A stretch of 64,000 nucleotides of DNA from the NCBI RefSeq assembly GCF_041103235.1, contig NZ_JBGCUN010000001.1:496001-560000 (forward strand), in the 5' to 3' direction. The DNA is from Yoonia sp. R2331 (GTDB taxonomy: Bacteria > Pseudomonadota > Alphaproteobacteria > Rhodobacterales > Rhodobacteraceae). Of this stretch, positions 1 through 9,919 are shown in pieces (positions within the stretch are counted from its first letter, which is position 1; each line of letters opens with the position of its first letter). The position numbers were made by a program, and so were the translations under genes. The notes beneath the pieces were generated by a model. That model was not told where the DNA came from. It made no database searches and saw only the letters and a program-made list of their open reading frames with translations.

Positions 1-3000
1 AACACCGCCACGGCAGCGACAGCGTTTGGCGGCGACCCGGTGGTATCGAACGCCGACAGCGTCAGCCTGTCGCCCACCGGCACGCCGTCGCTGGACATTG
101 CGAAGGCGGCTGATCTGGCGAGCTTTTCCACGCTGGGTGAGACGATCACCTATACCTATACGGTCACCAATGACGGCACGCTGGATATCGACCTGACCGG
201 CGTGGACCCCACCACAATTGTAAGCGACGACAAGATCCCGGCAGGCGGGGTTGATTGTTCCGATCCCAACCCGCTGCCTGCCGCCCTGACTATTGGCAAT
301 AGCCTGACCTGTACTGGCACCTATGACGTCACCCAGCCCGACATTGATGCCGGGGAGGTCGTGAACATGGCGACCGCCACGCTCAGCGTGTCGGGCACCG
401 ATGTGACCAGCCCTGCAGTCACTGAAACCGTGCCCTCTGCCGTGACCCCCGGCCTGACGTTGGACAAGGCCACGGCCACGGCGGATTTCGGCGATCTGGG
501 CGATACGATTGACTACACCTTCAGCGTGACCAACACCTCTGCCCAGACCATTTCAACTGTGGACATCAGCGACCCGCTGTTGGGCGGGGCGGTGTGTGCG
601 GTGGGGCCAATTGCGCCCTTTGGCACCGAAAGCTGCGCAGGCACCTATAGCTATACGATCATGCAGGCTGATCTGGACCGCGGCTTTGTGACCAATACGG
701 CCACCGCGCTGGGCCGCACCCCCGGCGGTGCACCACTGACCGACACCGATGGCGAAACGGTCAATGCCGATGGAACTGTGCTACCCAGTCTGGACGTGGA
801 CAAGCGCGCCTCTGCCACCACGTTTGCAGCCGTGGGTGACCGGATTGATTATGTGATTGACGTACTCAACGACGGCAAGATCACCCTGACCGATGTGGTG
901 GTGACCGATGCACAACTGGGGCTGAGCTGTAGCTTGCCTGCCATTGCACCCGGCGACACCGACAGCAGCTGCGTGGGCAGTTATACGATCACGCAGGACG
1001 ATATTGATGCGGGATCTTATGTGAACACAGCCTTTGCGGCATCTGCCGCGAACGGGCTGAACGAAAACGACATGAATACTGTGACCGGTCCTGCGGCAGA
1101 TCCTTCGGTCGAGGTCACGAAAGTGGCCGACGGCGGCTTTGCGCTGGAAAACGATGTGGTCACCTTTACCCTGACCGCGCGCAACACCGGCAATGTGACG
1201 CTGACCGGTGTGACGATCACCGATGCGGATGTCACCTTTGCCCCGGCCTGTGCGCCGCAGGATTTGGCGCCCGGCGCCAGCTATGCCTGTACCGGCACCT
1301 ATACCGTGCAGCAAAGCGATGTGGACGCGGGCGAATTTTCGAACACCGGTGATGTGACCGGCAACCCGCCAAGTGGCCCGGCAGAGACTGACAGCGCCAC
1401 CGTGATTGTACCTGGCCCCGCAGAGATGCCCGGCGTCAGCGTTTCAAAGACCATCGCAGGCAACCCAAGCGCCTTTGCGCTGGGTGATACGCTGACCTAC
1501 AACTTTTCAGTCACCAACACCGGCAATGTCACCCTGACCGGCCTGACGATTGACGACCCCGACCCGCGCATCACGTTGAACTGTGCGCTGGATGATCTGG
1601 CCCCCGGTGCGACCGCGACAACCTGTGCCGGTGGTGCGCCTGCGCTGAGTGCCGATCTGACGATCACCCAGGACGAGGTGGACTTTGGCGCGGTGGTGAA
1701 CACGGTCAATGTGACCGGTGTCACGACGGAAGGCACGCCGGTCGATGCGAGCGACGAAAATACCATTCCCGGCCCCGACCAGACCCCAGAGCTAAGCATC
1801 GTCAAATCCTCGCCCACCGGTGGTTTCAGCGCGGTGGGTGATACGATCACCTACAATTACGTGGTCACCAATGTGGCTGCAGGCAATCCCGGTGCGATCA
1901 CCATCACAGAACCGATCACGGTGGATGATGACCGCACGCCGGTGGTTTGTGATCCAATTGGTGCAGGTCTTGCCCCCGGCGACAGCCTGAATTGCACCGC
2001 CAGCTATACGGTCACGCAGGATGATCTGGATACGGGCGATGTGACCAATGTGGCCTTTGCAGAGGTGACCCAGCCGGTGGTGCCATCCGCCACCCACCCA
2101 GACGGATCTGCCGATGTGGCATCCCCCACGGACACGGTGACGGTCAACGCCACGCAGGGCGCGAGCATCGAAATCGACAAGGTGGTGACCCCCGGCACGC
2201 CATCGACCTATGCGGCGGTGGGTGACACGGTCAGCTATACATTCACAGTGCGCAACACCGGCAACGTGACCCTGACTGCGCCATTTACGGTCAACGACCC
2301 CGACATTGACCCGGCCCTGTCCTGCGGCAGCGGTGCTGTGGCCCCCGGCGGCGCAGTGACCTGTACTGCGATCTGGACGGCCCAGCAGTCGGACATCGAC
2401 GCGGGCAGCTTTACAAACTCGGCCACCGCAGCGACCACCTTTGGCGGTGCGCCTGTGACCACGCCCACGCCTGCCTCGGTCACTGTGAACGCGGTGCAGA
2501 CGCCCGCGATGGAAGTTGAAAAAGAACTGACAAATATTCTGGGCAACGGTGGCTTCAACACGTCCTCGACGCTGGAATACACCTATCAGATCACCAACAC
2601 GGGCAATCAGACAATTGTTGGCCCGATTGAGATTACCGATAACCTGATCGGCACCTTTACCTGTTTCGCAGGCGATCTTGATCCGACCGATGCGCCCGTC
2701 AGCTGTACCGCGACTTATCCGATCAGCAGTGATGACGTGGCCTTTGGCAGCGTGACCAACACTGCCTTTGCATCCAGCCCCACAGTGGACAGCCCGCCAA
2801 CCTCCGAAACAGTGCCAGAGGGTGAGCCGCCGACCATCACCATCACCAAGACCCCGGATGTCACTTCATTTGACGAGATCGGCGACACGATCACCTATAC
2901 CTTTGACGTGACCAACACGAGCCCCGGCGGCGCGCTGGCCCCGTCGATTGCGCGTGAGATCGTGATTCGTGACGACAATTTCCCCGGTATGGACATCGCT

Positions 3001-6000
3001 TGTTTTGACCCGGCGGTGGACGTGGCCCCGGCTGGCCCGTCAGACGATCTGGACCCCGGCGAGACATTCACCTGTACCGAAACTGTAACCTATATCATTG
3101 ATCAGGATGATCTGGACCGGGTGCAGGCCGGTCTGACGACTGGCTTTGTCACCAACAATGCCGCAGGCATCGTGACCACCATCCCCTCTGGCAGCGCCGA
3201 GATTTCGTCACCCCCCGTGCAAGTCACCGTCGAAGGCGTGGCGGACAACCTGCTGACGGTCGATAAATCCGTGACAGCGGGCAATAACCCGGCCGCCGTG
3301 GGCGATATGCTGACCTATCAGATCACAGTGGACAATGACGGCAACCAGACAATCTCTGGTCTGGCGATCAGCGATCCGCTGATCCCGGGCCTCAGCTGTC
3401 TCTATAATGGTGCGGCCAGTCCCACGACCTTGCAACCCGGTCAGCAAGCGGTCTGTACCGGCAGCTATACCGTGCAGCAGGCTGATCTGGATGCGGGCAC
3501 CACGCTTGACAATATCGCAGATGTGGCAGGCAACACGCCGCAGGGCGTGGCAGTGACCGGTATGGATGACAACATGCATCCGCTGGTGACCCCCGATCCA
3601 GAGGTCACGATACTCAAAGAGCTGGCACAAGGCGAGCCGATGACCGCCTTTTCAGCGGTTGGTCAGCAGGTGCCATATCAGATCACCGTAACCAACAGCG
3701 GCAACATCACGCTGACCAGCACGACCGTCACCGACATTCTGTTCCCCGGTGAGCAATGCGACATCGGGCCCTTGGCACCGGGGCAACAGGATACATCATG
3801 CGTGTTTACCTATACGGTCACGCAGGACGATATCGACCGCGGTACGCTGGACAACGAGGCGACGGCCACATCCACCACCGACAACTACGGCCCGGTTGAT
3901 GACAGCGACGACATCACCGGCAGCGGCCCCGCTCGCGAACCGGCGATCACCATCACCAAAGAGGCGCTGGACACCACTTTCGCCAATGACGGTGACACGC
4001 TGGATTACCGCTATGTCATCGCCAACACGGGCAACGTGACGCTGACCGCCGCCACAACAGTGACGGACGATCTGATCCCCAGCCTGTCTTGCGGCAATTC
4101 ACTGCCAGACACCGGGCCTGCGCCAGATTTTGACCCGGTCTTGTTGCCCGACAGTTTCTTTGTCTGCACCGGCACCTATACCGTGGACCAAGACGATGTG
4201 AACGCGGGCGAAGTGACCAACATCGCCACCGCAGAGGTGGCCGACCCGGTCAATGGCGGCACGATTGATGACGACGCGACGGTCACGGTAAGCGGCAGCC
4301 GCAACCCTGATTTCACAATCTCCAAGGTGGCCTCTGACACCACAAATGTCGCAGAGGGCGACACGATCACCTATACTTACACCGTCGCGAATACGGGCAA
4401 TGTGACGCTGACCGCGATCACGCTGACGGATGCGCATACCTCTGCCAGTGGTACCGCGAACCTGACGATTTCATCGGGTGGGGTGATTGCATCGCTTGAC
4501 CCGACTGACACCGCGCAACTGACCGCGACCTATGTGGTCACACAGGCCGACATAGATGCGGGCAATGACCTGACCAATATCGTCAGCGCCGATGCGACCC
4601 CACCGGCGGGTGTGACACCACCACCAACCGAAACGGCAACCGAAACGGTCGACCTTGAAGACCCCGATCCGTCGCTGGAGACGGTCAAGACCGTCACGCC
4701 ACCGGCCACGTTGGTCGCAGGGCAGACGGTGGTCTTTGACATCTCTGTCAGCAACACCGGCAATGTGACGCTGGATAATGTGAGCCTGTCTGACACGCTC
4801 AGCCGTGCGGACGGCACACCGATCACACCTTCCGTGCCTTCGTTTACTGGCGGGGATACCGGCGGTGATGGCCTTCTGGGTTTGACCGAGGTCTGGACCT
4901 ATCAGCTGACCCATGTGCTGACGCAGGACGATATTGATGCGGGCGGTCTGTCGAACACCGCTACTGCCAGCGCCGAAGACCCGTTTGGCACGCCAGTTGA
5001 TGATGTATCCCACCCGACGCCCGGCGGTGGGTCCACCCCGACCACGCTGCCAATTGCGCCGATGCCCGACATTGAAGGCGAAAAAGTGATCACGGCGGGG
5101 CCGACCACGCTGAACGGGATCGTCCGGTTCGAGATTACGGCGACCAACACCGGCAATGTCACGCTGACCGGCGTCGGCGTCCCGCAGGACACCCTGCGCC
5201 GCGCCGATGGCACGCCGCTGACGCTGACCACAGACCCGACGTTCTTTGCAGCGGATGCGGGTTCAGGTGAAGGGACGCTGATCCCGGGTGAAACCGCGAC
5301 CTTTCGCGCGACCTATCAGTTGACGCAGGATGACATTGACGCAGGTGGCATCGACAACCGCGCGCGTGTGGCTGGGACCGATCCCAACGGCACGGATGTT
5401 GATGACCTGACTGATGCGGGCACGCCCGGTGACAACAGCGACCGCACCGTGCTGACGATCCCGGCGGCACCAGCCCTGTCGCTGGTCAAGGAACTCACTG
5501 CGGGTGGTCCGACCTTTGATGCCGTGGGTGATACGCTGACCTATACATTCACCGTCACCAATGACGGCAATGTCACGATCACCGATCCGATCAGCATCAC
5601 TGACCCGCTGATCACCAATGCCGGTGGGACCATCACTTGTGGCGCCGTTCCCTTGGCACCCGATGCATCGCTGACATGTACCGGGTCTTACACCGTGGAT
5701 CAGGATGATCTAAACGCGGGGCAGGTCGATAACACCGCCACCGCAAGTGATGGCACCACGACCAGCCCCGTCGCGACCGAAAGCGTCCCCGCACAGCAGG
5801 CCCCCGCTGTGACCGTAGACAAAACGGCTGTGTCGATCTCAACCGGCGACAACGATGTTGATAACCCGGCGAACTTTGTGTCGGGCGCTGTGATCTCTTT
5901 TGAATACACCGTGCGCAACACCGGCAACGTCAACCTGACCGGGCCGTTGGTCGTGAACGACAACCTGATCCCCGGCGGCACAAGCTGTCCGGCCAACCCC

Positions 6001-9000
6001 AACCCCGGTATGGCACCGGGGGATGAGCTGACCTGCACCGCGAGTTACACCGTGGTGCAGCCGGATGTTGATGTGGGATCTGCCACCAACACCGCAACGG
6101 CGACGGTGGATGGCACCACTTCGCCCCCCGATTCCGTCACCGTGCCCACCGGGGCAGCTCCCGGCCTGACCGTGACCAAAACGCTGGTGCGGATCGAGAA
6201 CCCGGACACCTCTGTCCAGCCGGGGCTGGAGTTTGACGAGGTCAACGATGTGCTGGTCTATGAATTTGAAGTGACCAACACCGGTGATGCGGCCTTTACA
6301 CGTGACATTGTGATCAACGATCCCCTGTTGACCGCGCCGGTCACCTGCTGGGTACCAAACCCCGGCGGCGGCGACCCCGATTTTACCCCCGCCAATGCGG
6401 TTGATCCGGCCGAGACGGCAACCTGCGAAGGGCAGCTGCTGATAGATCAGGACGATCTGGACAGTGGCAGTGTCACCAACAGCGCCACGGCGGAAACCTC
6501 TTTCGGGCCGCTGCCCGGCACGCCGGTGATCTCACCGCCCAGCGTCGAGACGACAGATGCCGATATTGACCCATCGCTGAGCATCGCCAAGACCGCTGAT
6601 CTGACCGATTTCAGCACCGTGGGCCAGATGATCACCTATACGCTGACGGTGACCAATGACGGCAACCAGACGATCAGTGGCGTGCGCGCGCGCGATGATC
6701 TGTTGCCGCTGGATTGCACCTTGGGTGATTTGTTGCCCGGCGATGTGGATGCCACCTGTACCGGCACCTATGCGGTCACGCAGGACGATATCGACAACGG
6801 CAACATACCCAACGATGCCTTTGTCACCGGTATTGATCCACAGGGTGACCCGGTGCGCGACGACACCTCGTTGACGGTGGGTGGCCCGACGGCTGCGCCT
6901 GATTACACGTTGACCAAATCCGCCACGCCGGACCCCTTTGGCGCGGTTGGCACCGGTGTCACCTATACCTTCACGGTGGAAAACACCGGCAACGTGACGC
7001 TGACTGATCTGACCATCACCGATGATATTGTCAGCCCCGCCTATACCTGCGACATCGCGCGACTTGATGTGGGCGCCACCGATGCGACCTGCACGCTGTC
7101 TTACACTGTCACCCAAGACGACAAGGACGCAGGCGAGATCCAGAACACCGCCACGGCCACGGCGATGGACCCCAGCGGCACACCGGTGGATCGCGACGAC
7201 ACGATCACCACACCGGCAGTGCCTGCGATGCCGGGGCTTGAGGTGACAAAGACATCGTCGGCGCCCAACACCTTCCTTGGGACAGACGTCACCTATACCC
7301 TTCAACTGGTCAACACAGGCGATGTGACGCTGGACATCGACAGCATCACCGACACAATGACACGCCGCAATTTTGCTGCCACGCCGACCACGCTGACCAC
7401 ACCCTTTGGCAGTCTGACTGGTGACACAGATGGCGACGGGCGGCTCGATGTGACCGAGGTCTGGACCTATACCGGGACGAAGCGGATCACGCAGGCCGAT
7501 ATTGATGCAGGCGGGTTTGATAACACCGTGCTGGTTGCAGCCACTGATCCCTTTGGCACACCGGTTAATGAGACCTCTGACGATGGCGATGACACGGACG
7601 GCAACACCGACGATGACCCGACCGAGTTTGCAATTGTCCCCGGACCCGCACTGAGCCTGGTGAAGACGATCACCACCACAGGTGCTGTGGCAGGTGATGA
7701 GGTGGTCTTTGCGCTGGTGGCAACCAATCAGGGCAACACGACGCTCTTTGGTATTGATGTCTCTGACACGCTGACGGACGCAAATGGCACGGTGCTGTCG
7801 ACGGCAGCACCGACCATCGTCAACCCAACCAGCTTGCCGGGGTCGATCGCGCCGGGACAGGTGCTAACGTTCGAGTTGCGTTATACGCTGACACAGGATG
7901 ACGTGGACGCAGGCGGCATTTCGAACACCGCAACGGTGACGGCCACTGCGCCCAATGGCGACCCGGTCGACGATGTCTCGGACGATGGCGACAACACCGA
8001 TGGCAACACCTCTGACGACCCAACGGTGCTGAGCATCACGCCTGCACCCGCGCTTGAAGTGACCAAGCTTGCGGTGCCATTTGCGGACCCCGATGCGGCC
8101 GTCGTGGCCGGTGACGTTGTGGAATTCACCATTACGGCCGAAAACACAGGCACGGTCACGCTGACCAATCTGGTGATCACCGACACGCTGACCAATTTGG
8201 ACGGCGATGCGCTGACCCCGGACAGTATAACCTTTGACAGTGGCACGGACGAAACCTCGCTGATCCCCGGTGCGATCAACACGTTCACCGTGCTGTATAC
8301 GCTGACTCAGGCCGACATCGACAGCGGCGGGGTCGAGAACACCGCTTTGGCCGAAACGACGGACCCAAGTGGCGATCCGGTCACCGATACCTCTGACAAC
8401 GGGATTGATGATGACGGCAATACCACCGATGACCCGACGGTCATCGCGATCAACCAGATTGCCAGCATCGAGGCCACGAAAGAGGCCACAACACCAGAGC
8501 TGATTGGCGCGAACCTTTATCGCGTGACCTTTGACGTGACAGTGACCAACACCGGCAACATCACCCAGACAGAGGTGCAGGTAACCGATGATCTGGTGGC
8601 GTTCACCACCCCGGCAGAGCTGATCGGCACCACCACGCCGACAGCCAGCGGCTGGATCGGAACAGGCGGGCCGAACCCCGGCTTTGACGGTCGCAATGAC
8701 ATCAATCTGCTGACCAGCGGTGTCTCTCTCGCGCCCGGTGCCACAGGCACGTTGCAGTTTGATGTGGACTATGACACCAGCCAGGGCTTCCCCGGACAAG
8801 CCAATGTCGTTTCGGTGGTGTCCTCGACCATTTCCGAGGCGGTGACCGCATCTGTCGAGATACCAAGGGTCGCAGCCCCCGACATCTTTGCCACCAAATC
8901 GGTGGCCCCGGAAACGGTGCTGCGCGGTGGCACGGTAACCTATACGCTGACCTTCCAGAACCGCCTTGCACAGGAAGAGGCGCAGCTGACTGCGGTCGAT

Positions 9001-9918
9001 ATCATGCCTGCCGGTGTGATCTACACGCCCGGCACATCGGCCTTTGACGGGGTGGCAATAGATGATCCTGAAACTGTCGGAAATCAGCTGCGCTGGTCGC
9101 CGCTGACGCTGGCACCTTTGGGCACCAGCAGCGTGACCTTTGACGCGCGCGTGGTGGGGGACGCGGTCGAGATGGTGAACCGCGCCTATATGCTGGGCCC
9201 GGATGGCGAGGTGGTGTCCAACATCGCCACCGCCACCCTGACCCGCCCGCCAGAGCCGGTATTCGAATGCGCCGACATCATCGGCAAGGTGTTTGATGAT
9301 GAGAACTTCAACGGTTATCAGGATGGTGTGGTTGAACCTGACCGCTCACAGATCACCGATCAGACCTACTACGGCGGCAAAGGCGGCGGCAAGCTGGCAC
9401 CCGAGGTGCTGACACCGGGTGCAGAACCGGGCTTGCCGAATGTGCGCCTGTCAACGGTGAACGGCACGTTGATCACCACAGATGCCTATGGCCGCTTTAG
9501 TGTGCCATGTGCGGAACTGCCTGCGTCGATTGGGTCCAATTTCACGTTGAAACTGGATGAGCGGACCTTGCCCACGGGCTATGCCGTCACCACCGAAAAC
9601 CCGCGCACGATCCGGGTGACACCGGGCACAGTGGCGAAACTGAACTTTGGCGCAGCACTGGGCAATGTGGTCGACATTGACCTGATGGCGGCGGCCTTTG
9701 GCAGCGGGGCGGCCCCCTCTGCCGCGCTGGCATCGGGGATCGACAACTTGGCGCAGCAGGTGGGCGACAGCCCGGTGGTGCTGAACCTGAACTACTATGT
9801 GAACGGCGAAGGTCGTGAACTGGCGCGCGCGCGACTGGACGCGGCAGAGGCCTTGATCCGCGATCGCTGGCGCGGCGCAGGCTTGCGGATCGTACGGGCC
9901 ATTCGGGCGGTGCAATAG
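1..9918 (+). CDS. Giant DUF11-type repeat surface protein, 5'-truncated by window edge
   Basis: The frame is open from base 1, so the true start lies upstream; the GTG at 40 is only the first possible start codon here. The visible 3305 residues hold 25 tandem beta-sandwich-like repeats of about 115-135 residues. Each opens with a P-x-hydrophobic-x-(V/I/L)-x-K strand, then a G-D-x-(I/L)-x-Y-x-(F/Y)-x-V-x-N-T-G-N block, and closes with Y-T-(V/I)-T-Q-x-D-(I/L)-D-A-G. This is the DUF11/TIGR01451 type of repeat. After the repeats, about nt 9265-9660, comes an SdrD_B-like region (GKVFDDENFNGYQD, then LPNVRLSTVNG and DAYGRFSVPC), followed by a short tail with a helical RARLDAAEALIRDRW stretch. Such proteins are usually exported, extended surface or matrix proteins. 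The barrel gene 1 nt downstream is very probably co-transcribed. No catalytic domain is visible. The family call is firm; the function is inferred. Confidence 0.88.
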   Translation, partial: NTATAATAFGGDPVVSNADSVSLSPTGTPSLDIAKAADLASFSTLGETITYTYTVTNDGTLDIDLTGVDPTTIVSDDKIPAGGVDCSDPNPLPAALTIGNSLTCTGTYDVTQPDIDAGEVVNMATATLSVSGTDVTSPAVTETVPSAVTPGLTLDKATATADFGDLGDTIDYTFSVTNTSAQTISTVDISDPLLGGAVCAVGPIAPFGTESCAGTYSYTIMQADLDRGFVTNTATALGRTPGGAPLTDTDGETVNADGTVLPSLDVDKRASATTFAAVGDRIDYVIDVLNDGKITLTDVVVTDAQLGLSCSLPAIAPGDTDSSCVGSYTITQDDIDAGSYVNTAFAASAANGLNENDMNTVTGPAADPSVEVTKVADGGFALENDVVTFTLTARNTGNVTLTGVTITDADVTFAPACAPQDLAPGASYACTGTYTVQQSDVDAGEFSNTGDVTGNPPSGPAETDSATVIVPGPAEMPGVSVSKTIAGNPSAFALGDTLTYNFSVTNTGNVTLTGLTIDDPDPRITLNCALDDLAPGATATTCAGGAPALSADLTITQDEVDFGAVVNTVNVTGVTTEGTPVDASDENTIPGPDQTPELSIVKSSPTGGFSAVGDTITYNYVVTNVAAGNPGAITITEPITVDDDRTPVVCDPIGAGLAPGDSLNCTASYTVTQDDLDTGDVTNVAFAEVTQPVVPSATHPDGSADVASPTDTVTVNATQGASIEIDKVVTPGTPSTYAAVGDTVSYTFTVRNTGNVTLTAPFTVNDPDIDPALSCGSGAVAPGGAVTCTAIWTAQQSDIDAGSFTNSATAATTFGGAPVTTPTPASVTVNAVQTPAMEVEKELTNILGNGGFNTSSTLEYTYQITNTGNQTIVGPIEITDNLIGTFTCFAGDLDPTDAPVSCTATYPISSDDVAFGSVTNTAFASSPTVDSPPTSETVPEGEPPTITITKTPDVTSFDEIGDTITYTFDVTNTSPGGALAPSIAREIVIRDDNFPGMDIACFDPAVDVAPAGPSDDLDPGETFTCTETVTYIIDQDDLDRVQAGLTTGFVTNNAAGIVTTIPSGSAEISSPPVQVTVEGVADNLLTVDKSVTAGNNPAAVGDMLTYQITVDNDGNQTISGLAISDPLIPGLSCLYNGAASPTTLQPGQQAVCTGSYTVQQADLDAGTTLDNIADVAGNTPQGVAVTGMDDNMHPLVTPDPEVTILKELAQGEPMTAFSAVGQQVPYQITVTNSGNITLTSTTVTDILFPGEQCDIGPLAPGQQDTSCVFTYTVTQDDIDRGTLDNEATATSTTDNYGPVDDSDDITGSGPAREPAITITKEALDTTFANDGDTLDYRYVIANTGNVTLTAATTVTDDLIPSLSCGNSLPDTGPAPDFDPVLLPDSFFVCTGTYTVDQDDVNAGEVTNIATAEVADPVNGGTIDDDATVTVSGSRNPDFTISKVASDTTNVAEGDTITYTYTVANTGNVTLTAITLTDAHTSASGTANLTISSGGVIASLDPTDTAQLTATYVVTQADIDAGNDLTNIVSADATPPAGVTPPPTETATETVDLEDPDPSLETVKTVTPPATLVAGQTVVFDISVSNTGNVTLDNVSLSDTLSRADGTPITPSVPSFTGGDTGGDGLLGLTEVWTYQLTHVLTQDDIDAGGLSNTATASAEDPFGTPVDDVSHPTPGGGSTPTTLPIAPMPDIEGEKVITAGPTTLNGIVRFEITATNTGNVTLTGVGVPQDTLRRADGTPLTLTTDPTFFAADAGSGEGTLIPGETATFRATYQLTQDDIDAGGIDNRARVAGTDPNGTDVDDLTDAGTPGDNSDRTVLTIPAAPALSLVKELTAGGPTFDAVGDTLTYTFTVTNDGNVTITDPISITDPLITNAGGTITCGAVPLAPDASLTCTGSYTVDQDDLNAGQVDNTATASDGTTTSPVATESVPAQQAPAVTVDKTAVSISTGDNDVDNPANFVSGAVISFEYTVRNTGNVNLTGPLVVNDNLIPGGTSCPANPNPGMAPGDELTCTASYTVVQPDVDVGSATNTATATVDGTTSPPDSVTVPTGAAPGLTVTKTLVRIENPDTSVQPGLEFDEVNDVLVYEFEVTNTGDAAFTRDIVINDPLLTAPVTCWVPNPGGGDPDFTPANAVDPAETATCEGQLLIDQDDLDSGSVTNSATAETSFGPLPGTPVISPPSVETTDADIDPSLSIAKTADLTDFSTVGQMITYTLTVTNDGNQTISGVRARDDLLPLDCTLGDLLPGDVDATCTGTYAVTQDDIDNGNIPNDAFVTGIDPQGDPVRDDTSLTVGGPTAAPDYTLTKSATPDPFGAVGTGVTYTFTVENTGNVTLTDLTITDDIVSPAYTCDIARLDVGATDATCTLSYTVTQDDKDAGEIQNTATATAMDPSGTPVDRDDTITTPAVPAMPGLEVTKTSSAPNTFLGTDVTYTLQLVNTGDVTLDIDSITDTMTRRNFAATPTTLTTPFGSLTGDTDGDGRLDVTEVWTYTGTKRITQADIDAGGFDNTVLVAATDPFGTPVNETSDDGDDTDGNTDDDPTEFAIVPGPALSLVKTITTTGAVAGDEVVFALVATNQGNTTLFGIDVSDTLTDANGTVLSTAAPTIVNPTSLPGSIAPGQVLTFELRYTLTQDDVDAGGISNTATVTATAPNGDPVDDVSDDGDNTDGNTSDDPTVLSITPAPALEVTKLAVPFADPDAAVVAGDVVEFTITAENTGTVTLTNLVITDTLTNLDGDALTPDSITFDSGTDETSLIPGAINTFTVLYTLTQADIDSGGVENTALAETTDPSGDPVTDTSDNGIDDDGNTTDDPTVIAINQIASIEATKEATTPELIGANLYRVTFDVTVTNTGNITQTEVQVTDDLVAFTTPAELIGTTTPTASGWIGTGGPNPGFDGRNDINLLTSGVSLAPGATGTLQFDVDYDTSQGFPGQANVVSVVSSTISEAVTASVEIPRVAAPDIFATKSVAPETVLRGGTVTYTLTFQNRLAQEEAQLTAVDIMPAGVIYTPGTSAFDGVAIDDPETVGNQLRWSPLTLAPLGTSSVTFDARVVGDAVEMVNRAYMLGPDGEVVSNIATATLTRPPEPVFECADIIGKVFDDENFNGYQDGVVEPDRSQITDQTYYGGKGGGKLAPEVLTPGAEPGLPNVRLSTVNGTLITTDAYGRFSVPCAELPASIGSNFTLKLDERTLPTGYAVTTENPRTIRVTPGTVAKLNFGAALGNVVDIDLMAAAFGSGAAPSAALASGIDNLAQQVGDSPVVLNLNYYVNGEGRELARARLDAAEALIRDRWRGAGLRIVRAIRAVQ
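82..9245 (+). repeat. 25 tandem protein-level DUF11-type repeats
   Basis: Twenty-five diverged copies, period about 345-405 nt, were counted by their opening strands, from TPSLDIAK to APDIFATK. Most copies carry two cysteines bracketing an APG turn (C-x-L-x-x-L-APG-x(4-8)-C), consistent with one disulfide per repeat. The copies starting with DPSLETVK, MPDIEGEK, MPGLEVTK, GPALSLVK and APALEVTK lack this pair and instead carry an EVWTYQ- or LRYTLTQ-type strand. Several of those end in acidic D-D-G-D-x-T-D-G-N-T linkers. The DNA copies are diverged, so this is old protein duplication and not a recent satellite. Confidence 0.85.
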
Positions 9919-9919
9919 G

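Noticed and set aside
82-9245. Possible CRISPR array or DNA satellite.
   Set aside because: Period of about 345-405 nt, repeats diverged at the DNA level and in one continuous reading frame; conservation is at the protein level.
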